Shown here piece by piece: positions 17,977 to 26,191 of a stretch of DNA of 64,000 nt. The first letter of the stretch is position 1. Every line of letters begins with the position of its first letter. The DNA is taken from the NCBI GenBank assembly GCA_937859595.1, contig CALMAH010000014.1, positions 248,001-312,000 of the forward strand. Reading direction: 5' to 3'. This stretch comes from an uncultured Acidobacteriota bacterium. Its GTDB lineage: Bacteria > Acidobacteriota > Blastocatellia > Pyrinomonadales > Pyrinomonadaceae. The position numbers were made by a program, and so were the translations under genes. Below the pieces are notes generated by a model. It searched no databases. It saw only the letters and a list, made by a program, of their open reading frames with translations, and had not been told where the DNA came from.

Positions 17977-18162
17977 ATGGAAGATGAACATTATTTCATT
18001 TGTCCGTATTGCGGTGAGAACATATCGATGGTCATCGATATGACCGTCCGCCGGCAGCGATATTTCGAGGATTGTGAGGTCTGCTGTAAACCGATCTTGA
18101 TAGACTACACGGCAGACAATGACAAATTGATGTATTTTGAGGCTGCGACGGCAGATGAGTGA
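17977..18162 (+). CDS. CPXCG motif-containing cysteine-rich protein
   Basis: A 61-residue protein with CPYCG at residues 9-13 and CEVC at about 33-36, a four-cysteine zinc-ribbon-like set that defines the CPXCG family. Its role is unknown. The stop overlaps the start of tlyA, so the two are very likely translated from one transcript. Confidence 0.85.
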   Translation: MEDEHYFICPYCGENISMVIDMTVRRQRYFEDCEVCCKPILIDYTADNDKLMYFEAATADE

Positions 18163-18931
18163 CAAATCCAAAAGCGAAGAGCAAGCACTATCGGCGAAGA
18201 AGCGCCGGGTGGATGTGATGCTGGTGGAGCAGGGGCTGGCCGATTCGCGTAACAAAGCGCAGGCGATGGTGATGGCGGGCGTAGTTCTTGCGAATGAACG
18301 CCGGGTAGATAAGCCCTCGGAGGCGTTTGCCGCTGACGTCGTGCTTCGCATCAAGGGTGACACTCCCGAGGCACGATATGTGAGCCGCGGAGGGCTGAAG
18401 CTGGAAAAAGCCCTTGAGACATTCGGCATCGATCCGACAGGAATGGATTGCATCGACATCGGCAGTTCGACAGGCGGATTCACGGACTGCCTGTTGCAGC
18501 ACGGGGCGGCACATGTGACCTCGATAGATGCGGGCACAAACCAACTTGCCTGGAAGCTAAGGGACGATCCGAGGGTCGAGGTGCGAGAGAATACAAATGC
18601 TCGCGAGCTCAAGCCGGATGGCCTGGAACGCAGATTTGATCTTGCTGTTATAGATGTCTCGTTCATCTCGGTCACGAAGATATTGCCGGTGGTGCCCGGG
18701 CTGCTAAATGAACGCGGACGGATCATCGTTCTGATTAAGCCGCAGTTCGAGGTCGGCCGCGGAGAAGTAGGCAAAGGCGGCATAGTCCGCGATGCGGAAA
18801 AACACAAGCGGGTGGTGGAAGAGATAAATGCGTGTGCGGCCAGCATTGGCCTGAAGCCGGCAGGCGTGATCGATTCACCGATATTGGGTGCCGAAGGAAA
18901 CAAGGAATTCCTTGCGCTGTATGAAAGATAA
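18155..18931 (+). CDS. tlyA: TlyA family rRNA 2'-O-methyltransferase
   Basis: A 258-residue enzyme with an N-terminal S4 RNA-binding domain (RVDVMLVEQGLADSRNKAQA) and a C-terminal FtsJ-like methyltransferase domain with the SAM motif CIDIGSSTGGFTDCLL. VIDVSFISVTKI and LIKPQFEVGRGEVGKGGIV carry the Asp and Lys of the catalytic set. The family 2'-O-methylates cytidines in 16S and/or 23S rRNA; whether this one does one or both cannot be read here. The ATG at 18155 overlaps the upstream stop, and its own stop overlaps the next start. Confidence 0.93.
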   Translation: MSDKSKSEEQALSAKKRRVDVMLVEQGLADSRNKAQAMVMAGVVLANERRVDKPSEAFAADVVLRIKGDTPEARYVSRGGLKLEKALETFGIDPTGMDCIDIGSSTGGFTDCLLQHGAAHVTSIDAGTNQLAWKLRDDPRVEVRENTNARELKPDGLERRFDLAVIDVSFISVTKILPVVPGLLNERGRIIVLIKPQFEVGRGEVGKGGIVRDAEKHKRVVEEINACAASIGLKPAGVIDSPILGAEGNKEFLALYER

Positions 18932-19115
18932 CAAGCCGGAGACAAAAGAGCCGAAGGAGTTTGTTGAAGGAGTTCATTTCTATTTCGAGAACGGACTGAT
19001 GGTGCTGACCGAACGGTTTCTCCTCGAACGCGGATACTGCTGCGGCAGCGGATGCCGGCATTGCCCTTATCCAAAGGACGAGGATCAGAGCAGAAATTCT
19101 TCGAGCTCATTGTGA
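18921..19115 (+). CDS. DUF5522 small cysteine-motif protein
   Basis: A 64-residue protein with the signature GYCCGSGCRHCPYP, a cluster of cysteines that probably binds a metal. The region FVEGVHFYFENGLMVLTERF matches the usual N-terminal half of DUF5522. It begins inside the end of tlyA (overlap 11 bases), giving a three-gene overlapping unit. Its 3' end runs 31 bases into the end of the convergent arsR gene. Confidence 0.85.
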   Translation: MKDNKPETKEPKEFVEGVHFYFENGLMVLTERFLLERGYCCGSGCRHCPYPKDEDQSRNSSSSL

Positions 19116-19654
19116 GCCTGATATCTGCGGACGGGTCCCGGTGGAATGGCCTCCACTATTTCTCCTTCCATCACATCTTCGATCACCTCCGCCGTTTTCC
19201 CTGCCCTGGTCTTTTTTTGCTGTTTTTCTTTCTGTACAGAAATTTCATTTGTCGCTTCTTTTGCATCGAGAAAATCCATAGGCGTACGGGCTATCTGGAC
19301 AAGCAGTTCGGGGGTGCAACAGACCTTCTCATATTTTTCGAGATCGATCTGCATATCGTCCATCTCAGAAAGCCAGTCCAGCATGGCCTGCATAGAACGG
19401 CGGCCGCCCTCGTCTTCAGGCCAAGTGATGCTGTAGTGCATCCACTTCCCGTCACGACGTGCCTGAACCAGCCCGGCCTTGCGGAGATAGGCAAGGTGGC
19501 GCGAGATCTTTGGCTGGCTCTCGCCAAGTATCTCGCTAAAAAAACAGACGCATACCTCGCTTGTACGCATCAGGTTGAGCAAGCGAAGCCGGGTCTTGTC
19601 CGCAAGTGCCATATAGAATTGTTCCATGTAGCCAAGGTCGATCTCATCTGCCAT
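19085..19654 (-). CDS. arsR: ArsR family arsenite-responsive repressor
   Basis: A 189-residue winged-helix repressor. LADKTRLRLLNLMRTSEVCVCFFSEI carries the CxC metal site of classical ArsR (normally ELCVCDL), and the recognition helix reads ESQPKISRHLAYLRKAGLV. Another vicinal Cys pair (EKVCC) sits at about residue 111. The C-terminal 70 residues are charged and longer than usual. It releases operator DNA when As(III) binds. It is divergent from the arsI gene, with a palindromic operator between them, so it should control both itself and the ars operon. Confidence 0.93.
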   Translation of the reverse strand: MADEIDLGYMEQFYMALADKTRLRLLNLMRTSEVCVCFFSEILGESQPKISRHLAYLRKAGLVQARRDGKWMHYSITWPEDEGGRRSMQAMLDWLSEMDDMQIDLEKYEKVCCTPELLVQIARTPMDFLDAKEATNEISVQKEKQQKKTRAGKTAEVIEDVMEGEIVEAIPPGPVRRYQAHNELEEFLL

Positions 19655-19686
19655 AATAAAAAAATATCACAGATCGATAAATTTGT

Positions 19687-19715
19687 CTTGACAAATATGT
19701 CAGATAGGAATATAT
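19687..19715 (+). promoter_or_regulatory. Strong sigma-70-like promoter of the ars operon
   Basis: TTGACA at 19687-19692 and TATATT at 19710-19715 are separated by 17 bases, an almost ideal housekeeping promoter firing toward arsI. The palindrome at 19722-19733 lies at the expected start of transcription, so repressor binding would block initiation. Confidence 0.8.
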
Positions 19716-19721
19716 TCGCCT

Positions 19722-19745
19722 TAACATATATGTTATTGCATATAT
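19722..19745. promoter_or_regulatory. Putative ArsR operator
   Basis: AACATATATGTT (19722-19733) is a perfect 12-base palindrome and is followed by a second CATATATG at 19738-19745. The pair sits just after the -10 box of the ars promoter and between the divergent arsR and arsI genes. A related pair occurs before the ACR3 gene. Confidence 0.65.
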
Positions 19746-19769
19746 GATCCTAAACATGAGGTGACCATT

Positions 19770-20378
19770 ATGTCAGAAAACAATATCATATCCCTTAAGC
19801 CGCATATATCTTTGAACGTCAAGAACGTTGAAGAAAGCGTTGGTTTCTATTCCAAACTCTTCGGCATCGAGCCGATGAAGTTTATAAAAGGGAACACGAC
19901 CACCCACTCTATCGTCCGCGAGCAAGCGGGTGAAGAAAGCGAAAAGCCGAGGTTCGGGTATGCCAAGTTTGACGTGGAGAACCCGCCGCTCAATCTGGTG
20001 CTGAACGAAGTGCCGTTCACCGAAGGCGGATCGCTCTCGCATCTTGGGATACAGGTGGCATCGACCGACGATGTCATAAAGACGAAGCAACGATGGATCG
20101 AGGCGGGTCTGCTGACCGTGGACGAGATGCAGGTTGACTGCTGCTACGCCCTGCAGGACAAGACCTGGGCCCGCGACCCGGACGGCAACGAGTGGGAGGT
20201 TTTCGTGGTGCTCGAAAATACGGAACCTGCGGCCGAGGGTTGTGCCTGCGGCGAAAAGGTGACACATGCCGAGCTTGCACCTGCCGAGGCAGCAGCGGCC
20301 GGATCCGGCGCTGTTGAGTGTTGCACTCCGAGCCAGAAAGCGACTACCATTGGCGCGACTTCTCAACCCTGTTGCTAG
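19770..20378 (+). CDS. arsI: ArsI/CadI family metalloenzyme (C-As lyase type)
   Basis: A 202-residue vicinal-oxygen-chelate protein. The metal ligands fit His12 (KPHISLNV), His91 (LSHLGIQV) and Glu143 (EWEVFVV), and the arsenic-binding vicinal cysteines are Cys124-Cys125 in DCCYALQDK. In known ArsI these cleave the C-As bond of trivalent organoarsenicals using Fe(II) and O2. Beyond residue 150 an extra tail carries CACG, ECC and a terminal CC, perhaps an added metal-binding arm. The ATG at 19770 has GAGGTG upstream. It is the first gene of the ars operon. Confidence 0.9.
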   Translation: MSENNIISLKPHISLNVKNVEESVGFYSKLFGIEPMKFIKGNTTTHSIVREQAGEESEKPRFGYAKFDVENPPLNLVLNEVPFTEGGSLSHLGIQVASTDDVIKTKQRWIEAGLLTVDEMQVDCCYALQDKTWARDPDGNEWEVFVVLENTEPAAEGCACGEKVTHAELAPAEAAAAGSGAVECCTPSQKATTIGATSQPCC

Positions 20379-20390
20379 AAAGGAGGCCTG

Positions 20391-21560
20391 ATGGGCGAAC
20401 ACTCTTTCTTTACCCTGTCGGTACATGCCGGCGAAGACCGCGAGGCGAACTTCGGAGCACTGTCCGTTCCGATCTACCCGGCGTCGGTCTTCGCCTTTAC
20501 CGATGCCGAGGAAGGCATCGCGATACACAACTACGAACGACCCGGCTATTTCTACGGACGGCTTGGCAATCCTACGGTCTCGGCCCTTGAAAAGGCTATG
20601 GCCGAACTGGAGGGTGCCGATGATGCGATCGGTTTTGCTTCGGGTATGGCCGCTATCTCGGCGGCGATATTGACGGCGGCTAAAACCGGCGATCATATCG
20701 TGGCGCCGGAGTCGATGTATTCGACGACCACGAATCTGCTCCGGCATATCGCCGAGCGGTTCGACATCGAAACTACTTTTGTCGATGCGACCGAGGCGGG
20801 TGCCTATGCCGCAGCCATTCGGCCCGAGACAAAGCTTTTCTGGATAGAGACGCCATCGAATCCGCTGGTCGGCATAACGGACATTCGCCGTGTAACCGCC
20901 GTCGCGAAAGAGCATGGCGTAATGACCGTTGCCGACAACACTTTTGCGACGCCTTTCAATCAGCAGCCGATCGAACTCGGCTGCGATGCCGTGATCCATA
21001 GCGCCACGAAATACCTTGGCGGGCACAGCGATCTGACCGCCGGGGTTTTGGCCGGCAAGGCAGATTTTGTCGATAGGGCCCGTCATGGGCAAGCTAAACT
21101 TTTCGGCGGCAACATTGCTCCGCAGGTCGCGTGGCTCGTACTTCGCGGGATAAAGACATTGGCGCTCAGAATGGAGCGGCACAATGCCAATGCGATGCAG
21201 TTGGCGACGGACCTCACGGGACATCCCAAAGTCTCGGCGGTTCACTATCCGGGGCTGGAAGGGCACAAGGGTCATGCTATCGCTGCCTCCCAGATGCGCG
21301 GATTCGGCGGGATGATGGGTGTCGATGTCGGGACCGCCGAGGCGGCGAAGGATCTTGTAAACAAACTGAGGGTCTGCACCTTTGCAACATCGCTTGGCGG
21401 GGTTGAGACCCTGGTGCAGCCGGTCGCGCTGATGACCCACGCGACGCTTTCTGCCGAAGAAAGAGCGAGGGCCGGGGTGTCCGACGGGCTGCTGCGGATC
21501 TCCGTAGGAATAGAGGACATAAATGATATACGGCAGGACATATATGATGCATTAGCATAG
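20391..21560 (+). CDS. PLP-dependent C-S enzyme (cystathionine gamma-synthase / methionine gamma-lyase family)
   Basis: A 389-residue fold-type I PLP enzyme. Lys207 in SATKYLGGHSD should hold the cofactor. SGMAAISA, ETPSNPLVGI, ADNTFATP and SLGGVETL are family motifs, and YGRLGNPT is the phosphate-binding loop. The lyase-typical Cys near Tyr110 reads MYSTT, so a strict methionine gamma-lyase is less likely than an O-acetylhomoserine sulfhydrylase or cystathionine synthase/lyase. It starts 12 bases after arsI with GGAGG upstream, so it belongs to the ars operon. Supplying thiols or handling a sulfur- or arsenic-containing amino acid are both inferences. Confidence 0.85.
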   Translation: MGEHSFFTLSVHAGEDREANFGALSVPIYPASVFAFTDAEEGIAIHNYERPGYFYGRLGNPTVSALEKAMAELEGADDAIGFASGMAAISAAILTAAKTGDHIVAPESMYSTTTNLLRHIAERFDIETTFVDATEAGAYAAAIRPETKLFWIETPSNPLVGITDIRRVTAVAKEHGVMTVADNTFATPFNQQPIELGCDAVIHSATKYLGGHSDLTAGVLAGKADFVDRARHGQAKLFGGNIAPQVAWLVLRGIKTLALRMERHNANAMQLATDLTGHPKVSAVHYPGLEGHKGHAIAASQMRGFGGMMGVDVGTAEAAKDLVNKLRVCTFATSLGGVETLVQPVALMTHATLSAEERARAGVSDGLLRISVGIEDINDIRQDIYDALA

Positions 21561-21577
21561 TTGGGGTATCTATCAAT

Positions 21578-22171
21578 ATGGAACATCTTGTAATTCTCGG
21601 ATTTGTATTTCTTAATCTTTTCATGATCGTCGGAGCGGTGGACATGTTCTATTTTCATTTCTGGAAGTATAAACTCCATACGCGGCCCGAATCTCGATAC
21701 GAGCACAAGCTGCACATGACATTCGCATTTCTGATGGTGCCGGTCGCGTTTCTGCTCTACTTTCAGAACTTCGGCGGCTACGCTCTGTGGGCGGGGGTTT
21801 TCTTTGTCGCTGCTACGCTCGTAACGGAAATGCTCGACGTTTTCTCGGAAGGGGACAGCCGGGCGTCGCTTGGCGGCCTGACGACAGGCGAATATTCGCT
21901 GCACGTCGCGGCCACCATACTGAAGGTGGCCTCCTTTGCGTTCATTTTTGCCGCAAAACCGGCCGAAGCCTGGAGCGTGGCCTCGCCCGCATTGCTTGGG
22001 AGCTATGGATATATGGGGGAGATGATCGCCATCAAGGTGATGGGGGGCAGCCTGCTGATCGGTGTGCTTCATGCTGCATTGCTCAACTCGAGGATAGCTT
22101 CCGTAAACTGCCGGACGGTATGCGATGTTGTCGGATGCAAGCGATTTTCGTGCTGCGCTCCGGCAGCGTAA
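21578..22171 (+). CDS. Unknown five-helix membrane protein of the ars operon with Cys-rich tail
   Basis: I do not recognise the family. The 197 residues hold five predicted helices at about 3-26, 48-66, 68-87, 106-126 and 151-170. A loop after helix 1 is rich in His, Arg and aromatic residues (FHFWKYKLHTRPESRYEHKL), and LGGLTTGEYSLH precedes helix 4. The last 23 residues contain five cysteines (CRTVCDVVGC, then CC), a likely soft-metal site. It lies 17 bases after the PLP gene and before ACR3. Position and cysteines suggest arsenic handling or transport at the membrane; no activity can be assigned. Confidence 0.8.
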   Translation: MEHLVILGFVFLNLFMIVGAVDMFYFHFWKYKLHTRPESRYEHKLHMTFAFLMVPVAFLLYFQNFGGYALWAGVFFVAATLVTEMLDVFSEGDSRASLGGLTTGEYSLHVAATILKVASFAFIFAAKPAEAWSVASPALLGSYGYMGEMIAIKVMGGSLLIGVLHAALLNSRIASVNCRTVCDVVGCKRFSCCAPAA

Positions 22172-22248
22172 TGTCTTAAAGGGGACGCGGCAAAGAGCGG
22201 CGGCCCGTTCATCTAAAGTTAACAGGTTTCGGTTTGAATATATCTGCC

Positions 22249-22270
22249 CAGCCATATACGCTTTAACGCA
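22249..22270. promoter_or_regulatory. Second ArsR-like operator before the ACR3 gene
   Basis: CATATACG (22249-22256) and GCATATAG are separated by a short spacer, the same arrangement as CATATATG with GCATATATG in the main operator. The site lies within the 105-base gap between the membrane protein gene and ACR3, just before its ATG, and could give internal control of the efflux gene. Confidence 0.45.
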
Positions 22271-22276
22271 TATAGG

Positions 22277-23347
22277 ATGAAAAGTGCGACTGAAATTACC
22301 GACCCGGCCAAAAAGCTCTCCTTTCTTGACCGATTTCTTACGCTTTGGATATTCGCCGCGATGGCTCTTGGCGTGGGGATAGGGTATTTCGTGACGGGAG
22401 CCCCGGAGTTCATAAACCGGTTCAACCTTGGGACGACCAACATACCGATCGCGATCGGGCTTATCCTGATGATGTACCCGCCGCTCGCCAAGGTGAAGTA
22501 CGAGGAACTCCCGTCGGTCTTCAGGAACACAAAGATACTTGGGCTTTCGCTGGTGCAAAACTGGGTGATCGGCCCCTTTCTGATGTTCTTTCTGGCGATC
22601 GCTTTTCTTTTCGATAAACCGGAGTACATGATCGGGCTGATAATGATCGGCATAGCCCGATGTATCGCGATGGTCATCGTCTGGAACGATCTGGCAATGG
22701 GCGACAACGAATATGTTGCGGGACTGGTGGCCTTTAACAGCATCTTTCAGGTACTCTTTTACAGCATTTATGCCTACGTGTTTGTGACGGTGCTGCCGCC
22801 GCTGTTCGGCGTAACGGGAGCTGAAGTTGATATCAGCATCGGGCAAATAGCGGAGAGCGTGTTGATCTATCTCGGAATTCCCTTTTTTGCCGGGATGGCG
22901 ACACGTTTTCTGCTGGTCAGGGCAAAGGGCCGCGAATGGTATGACACGGTATTCATCCCAAAGATCAGCCCGATAACGCTTGTGGCCCTGCTCTTTACGA
23001 TAGTGGTGATGTTCAGCTATAAGGGGCAGTTGATAGTCGAGATACCGTTCGATGTGGTGCGGATAGCGATACCGCTGGTGCTGTACTTTGTGATAATGTT
23101 CTTTTCCGCATTCTTTCTCGCCAAGAAGGCGGGAGCGGACTATCCGAAAAGCACTTCGCTGGCATTTACCGCCGCCGGCAATAATTTCGAGCTTGGCATT
23201 GCCGTTGCGATAGCGGTCTTCGGGATCAATTCGGGGGTCGCATTTGCCGCTGTGATCGGGCCGCTGGTGGAGGTGCCGGTGCTGATATTGCTGGTGCGAG
23301 TGGCGCTCAGACAGCGGAGCAGATTCTCCGAGACGGCATCGATCTGA
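22277..23347 (+). CDS. arsB: ACR3 arsenite efflux permease
   Basis: A 356-residue ten-helix inner-membrane carrier of the ACR3 (BART superfamily) type, which exports arsenite. The essential cysteine is Cys129 in [17 protein letters not shown], and the conserved glutamate of helix 9 is in [30 protein letters not shown] is another family signature. The gene follows a 105-base gap with an operator-like site and is 6 bases ahead of arsC. ArsC reduces arsenate and this pump removes the product. Confidence 0.96.
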   Translation: MKSATEITDPAKKLSFLDRFLTLWIFAAMALGVGIGYFVTGAPEFINRFNLGTTNIPIAIGLILMMYPPLAKVKYEELPSVFRNTKILGLSLVQNWVIGPFLMFFLAIAFLFDKPEYMIGLIMIGIARCIAMVIVWNDLAMGDNEYVAGLVAFNSIFQVLFYSIYAYVFVTVLPPLFGVTGAEVDISIGQIAESVLIYLGIPFFAGMATRFLLVRAKGREWYDTVFIPKISPITLVALLFTIVVMFSYKGQLIVEIPFDVVRIAIPLVLYFVIMFFSAFFLAKKAGADYPKSTSLAFTAAGNNFELGIAVAIAVFGINSGVAFAAVIGPLVEVPVLILLVRVALRQRSRFSETASI

Positions 23348-23353
23348 TCCAAT

Positions 23354-23800
23354 ATGGACCACACGAGAAAAAGCATACTTGTTCTCTGTACGGGAAATTC
23401 GGCACGTTCGCAGATGGCGGAGGGAATATTCCGCGACGCATTCGGCAGCGAATTTGACGTTTTCAGCGCCGGCACGGAGCCGAGCTTTGTCCGCCCCGAA
23501 GCGATAGAAGCAATGGCCGAGATCGGCATCGATATCTCGCATCACAGGTCGAAATCCGCGGATGAATTTGCTGACCGAGAGATCGACTATGTGCTGACGG
23601 TCTGTGACAACGCCCGAGAGAATTGTTCCTATTTCCCTGCCCGGACGCGTCTGATACATCATGCCTTTGAGGATCCGGCGGCGGTAGAGGGCGATGAGGC
23701 CGAGCGGCTTGCGGCATTTCGCCGTGTCCGCGACCGGATACGCGACTATGCGGCGTCGGGCTTTGCTAACGATGCCGGAATAAAAGCTAGCGGCAAATAG
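23354..23800 (+). CDS. arsC: Thioredoxin-coupled arsenate reductase
   Basis: A 148-residue low-molecular-weight phosphatase-fold enzyme. The P-loop is CTGNSARS with nucleophile Cys12, and the relay cysteines are Cys84 and Cys91 (CDNARENC). This spacing fits that of the thioredoxin-dependent plasmid pI258 reductase. It converts arsenate to arsenite in the cytoplasm for export by ACR3. The gene starts 6 bases after ACR3 and ends the operon, with a terminator 62 bases downstream. Confidence 0.95.
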   Translation: MDHTRKSILVLCTGNSARSQMAEGIFRDAFGSEFDVFSAGTEPSFVRPEAIEAMAEIGIDISHHRSKSADEFADREIDYVLTVCDNARENCSYFPARTRLIHHAFEDPAAVEGDEAERLAAFRRVRDRIRDYAASGFANDAGIKASGK

Positions 23801-23861
23801 CCTCGATCTATCGCCTAGTTGTATCCGATTGCACAACATTTGTTGCATCTCTTTTCAAAAT

Positions 23862-23888
23862 AGTTGGGGCCAAATTTCAGCCCCAACT
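23862..23888. terminator. Bidirectional intrinsic terminator
   Basis: AGTTGGGGC (23862-23870) pairs perfectly with GCCCCAACT (23880-23888). The stem is flanked by A-rich and T-containing runs on both sides and lies between the convergent arsC and AAA+ genes, so it can end transcription from either side. Confidence 0.75.
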
Positions 23889-23911
23889 TTGCAACGTCTG
23901 CCTGGGAAGGC

Positions 23912-25120
23912 CTAGACGTCGTTGTTCTCGCTTTTTGATCTGCTCATCTCGGTTGCTGCCTCAGCCTGTGGGAGCGGAACCCCCGCGGCGTCCGACTTTA
24001 CCAGCGGAGCATCTTCACTCTCCTCCGGCAGCGGATCGGAAACGATCATCTTGCCGGCCTGTTTTGTAAACGTGAGCACTTTTTTCTCATCGTCAAAATC
24101 AACGGTCACCAGATCACCGGTCTCGACCTGTTCGGTGGCGACCAGGTTAGACAACGGATAGACAAGGAAACGCTCGATAGAACGCTTCAGGTGGCGTGCG
24201 CCATATTTCAGGTCGATGCCCTCGGAGAGCAGGAAATCTTTTGCCCCTTCGGAACACTCGAAAATGAACTTTGTTCCGGCGGACTGAGTTATACGGTCCT
24301 GGACAAGGTTGAGTTCGATGTCGAGTATCCTGCGGAGGTGGTGTTCCTTAAGGCTGCGGAAGACCACGACCTTATCGATACGGTTCATGAACTCGGGTGA
24401 GAATTTCCTCTTTGCCGCCTCGAGCGCCGTGCGGTAGATCTTTGTATCGATCTCGGTATCCTCTTTCGGTTTGCCGGATTTTGTCGGTGCAAAGCCGATG
24501 CCTCCGGAGATCATATCGGACATTTCTCGGGCGCCGAGGTTTGACGTCATTATCACGATGGTCCGAGAAAAATCGACGCGTCGGTTGTCGCCAAGGGTAA
24601 GCGTGGCCTTGTCGAGGATGCCGAGCAGAAGCTGCCAGAGCGAATCAGACGCTTTTTCGATCTCGTCAAAGAGAACGAAGGTTAGCTTTGTATCTTCGGT
24701 ATGCGCCTTGTCCAGATTTTCCTGGGTCAACATCGGCGAGGTCTCGCGATGGCCGAGGTAGCCCGGAGGCGAACCGATGAGCTTGGCGATCTCGTGCGAA
24801 TGCTGGAACTCGGCGCAATCGATCTTTACGACCGTGTGCGGATCGTCGAACAGGACCTCGGATGCAGCTTCGACGACGCGGGTCTTACCGGAACCGGTAG
24901 GCCCGAGAAACAACATGGTGCCGATCGGCCGCGCGGGGTTGTTCATCCCTGCGAGGTAGATCTGGAACAGGCCGCTCATACGGCGGACCGCCCGCTCCTG
25001 GCCGACGATAAGCTGCGAAAGCTTGTCTTCAAACTCTGCCGCACGGGGGCTTTTGCGGTCTGGATCAAGCAGGATAACTTTCCCGCCCGTATCCTTTTTC
25101 TTTGCTGTTTCACTCTTCAT
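23912..25120 (-). CDS. Single-ring AAA+ ATPase resembling the ClpB/ClpC second domain
   Basis: A 402-residue AAA+ protein with one ATPase domain: Walker A LGPTGSGKT, pore-loop region GSPPGYLGHRE, Walker B FVLFDEIEKA, sensor 1 TSNLGA, arginine finger FSPEFMNRID and sensor 2 KYGARHLKRSIE in a ClpB D2-small domain. It lacks the Clp N-domain, the first ATPase ring, the middle coiled coil and an IGF-type ClpP-binding loop, so it is neither ClpB, ClpC nor ClpX. The last 45 residues are acidic and disordered. It may be an unfoldase with a dedicated partner. The ATG at 25120 has AGGGAG upstream. Confidence 0.88.
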   Translation of the reverse strand: MKSETAKKKDTGGKVILLDPDRKSPRAAEFEDKLSQLIVGQERAVRRMSGLFQIYLAGMNNPARPIGTMLFLGPTGSGKTRVVEAASEVLFDDPHTVVKIDCAEFQHSHEIAKLIGSPPGYLGHRETSPMLTQENLDKAHTEDTKLTFVLFDEIEKASDSLWQLLLGILDKATLTLGDNRRVDFSRTIVIMTSNLGAREMSDMISGGIGFAPTKSGKPKEDTEIDTKIYRTALEAAKRKFSPEFMNRIDKVVVFRSLKEHHLRRILDIELNLVQDRITQSAGTKFIFECSEGAKDFLLSEGIDLKYGARHLKRSIERFLVYPLSNLVATEQVETGDLVTVDFDDEKKVLTFTKQAGKMIVSDPLPEESEDAPLVKSDAAGVPLPQAEAATEMSRSKSENNDV

Positions 25121-25494
25121 CGAGGTTTTCTCCCTATTGCTCTGCAAACGACCGATGTGGGCCTCTGTTGCCTACATTCGACGTTCCCGAAAGATCGGAT
25201 CCGCATAAACCGTTGCCCGCAGACGTTTTGCGATCCGCCGGACCCGTCGTCACTAAAGATGATTTCAAGCTTTTAATCGTTGGCTGGACATTGAACTGTG
25301 GAAGGTTTGTCCGTTCAGAAAACGGGGGCTTCGTCCCCTTTTCTATTTTTCTCATAAATCCAAAATTATTTCAACAGGAATTTGGAAAACGAGCCGATTA
25401 TCAATATAGCGCAAAGCGGGCCGGATGCTAATCGTACGGCGGGCAGTCGATCTAAGGATTTCAAAGAACCAAACGGACGGCAGCGTCGGCCATC
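25121..25494. other. Intergenic region upstream of the AAA+ gene
   Basis: These 374 bases hold no convincing gene. They must contain the minus-strand promoter of the AAA+ gene; an AT-rich tract at about 25340-25380 is a possible site, but no clear -35/-10 pair stands out. The 3' end of the hypothetical protein gene begins at 25495. Confidence 0.4.
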
Positions 25495-26127
25495 TCAAAA
25501 CGGGTTGAGCCGCGACCAGATCGTCTGGTCGATAAAGTAGCGTGCATAGACGCCGCGGCGTGCCTGATAGGCATCGTGGATCAGCCGCCAGGCGGCCTGA
25601 TAAATAATGGGCAAAGCGGATTGGCCGCCGAGCGAGGCGACATTAACCTGACGCATTATAAAGTTTGGCAGGGCATAGCAATGTTGGCCGCACCAGCGGA
25701 GTATCTCGGAGTAGGCCCAGTTGTAGCTGCCCTGCTCGCTGAGCCGTGCGCGCGTAAAGCCCTCGTCGTTCCAGAGTTCGTTGTAGATGAACTTGACGGC
25801 GCCGCGAGGTGCGTGATTTTCGAGCAGTGTGCGGGCGATGCGAAGATTATTATCGAGCCCGAGTCCGCGATCGAATCCGCGATCGAGCCGGCGGACCGAC
25901 GGGAAATCCCAAAAGCGGTCGGAGATATGGCGGTTGCAGGCGTCTATCGCCGCGCGAACACGGACACGGTCCAGGTCGCCGGGATGGCGGCCGCTGCCCG
26001 GACGCGAGCCGCTGTAGCCGAGTTCCAGGTTTTCAGTATATTCGGTATTTAGCCCGCTGAGAAGCGCGTTCATATAACGGTTATGATCGTACCGGTGGGG
26101 GTAAGCGTCTCTCATGTAATCGGGCAT
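25495..26127 (-). CDS. Hypothetical protein, 210 aa
   Basis: I do not recognise a family. The product is soluble and rich in Arg, Tyr and Asn, with no signal peptide. The N-terminal 60 residues (MPDYMRDAYPHRYDHNRYMN and GYSGSRPGSGRHPG) look disordered. The rest has helix-prone, aromatic-rich segments such as YNWAYSEILRWCGQHCYAL and SALPIIYQAAWRLIHDAYQ. It lies between the AAA+ gene and inositol-phosphate synthase on the same strand, about 370 and 64 bases away respectively. The ribosome-binding site is weak. Confidence 0.65.
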   Translation of the reverse strand: MPDYMRDAYPHRYDHNRYMNALLSGLNTEYTENLELGYSGSRPGSGRHPGDLDRVRVRAAIDACNRHISDRFWDFPSVRRLDRGFDRGLGLDNNLRIARTLLENHAPRGAVKFIYNELWNDEGFTRARLSEQGSYNWAYSEILRWCGQHCYALPNFIMRQVNVASLGGQSALPIIYQAAWRLIHDAYQARRGVYARYFIDQTIWSRLNPF

Positions 26128-26191
26128 ATCTCGGGTTCAAAGCCTCCCATAGACCTGACGAGGCAGGGACGATAAATTTGCTGCGCGGCAG

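Noticed and set aside
19773-21440. A 555-codon minus-strand open frame opposite arsI and the PLP gene
   Set aside because: Both plus-strand genes are well supported; the composition of the antisense product is typical of a shadow frame.
21272-23848. An 858-codon open frame on the minus strand opposite the ars operon
   Set aside because: It lies fully opposite ACR3, ArsC and the PLP enzyme, which have clear family motifs, and its product (rich in His, Arg and Tyr) matches nothing; it is a codon-bias shadow.
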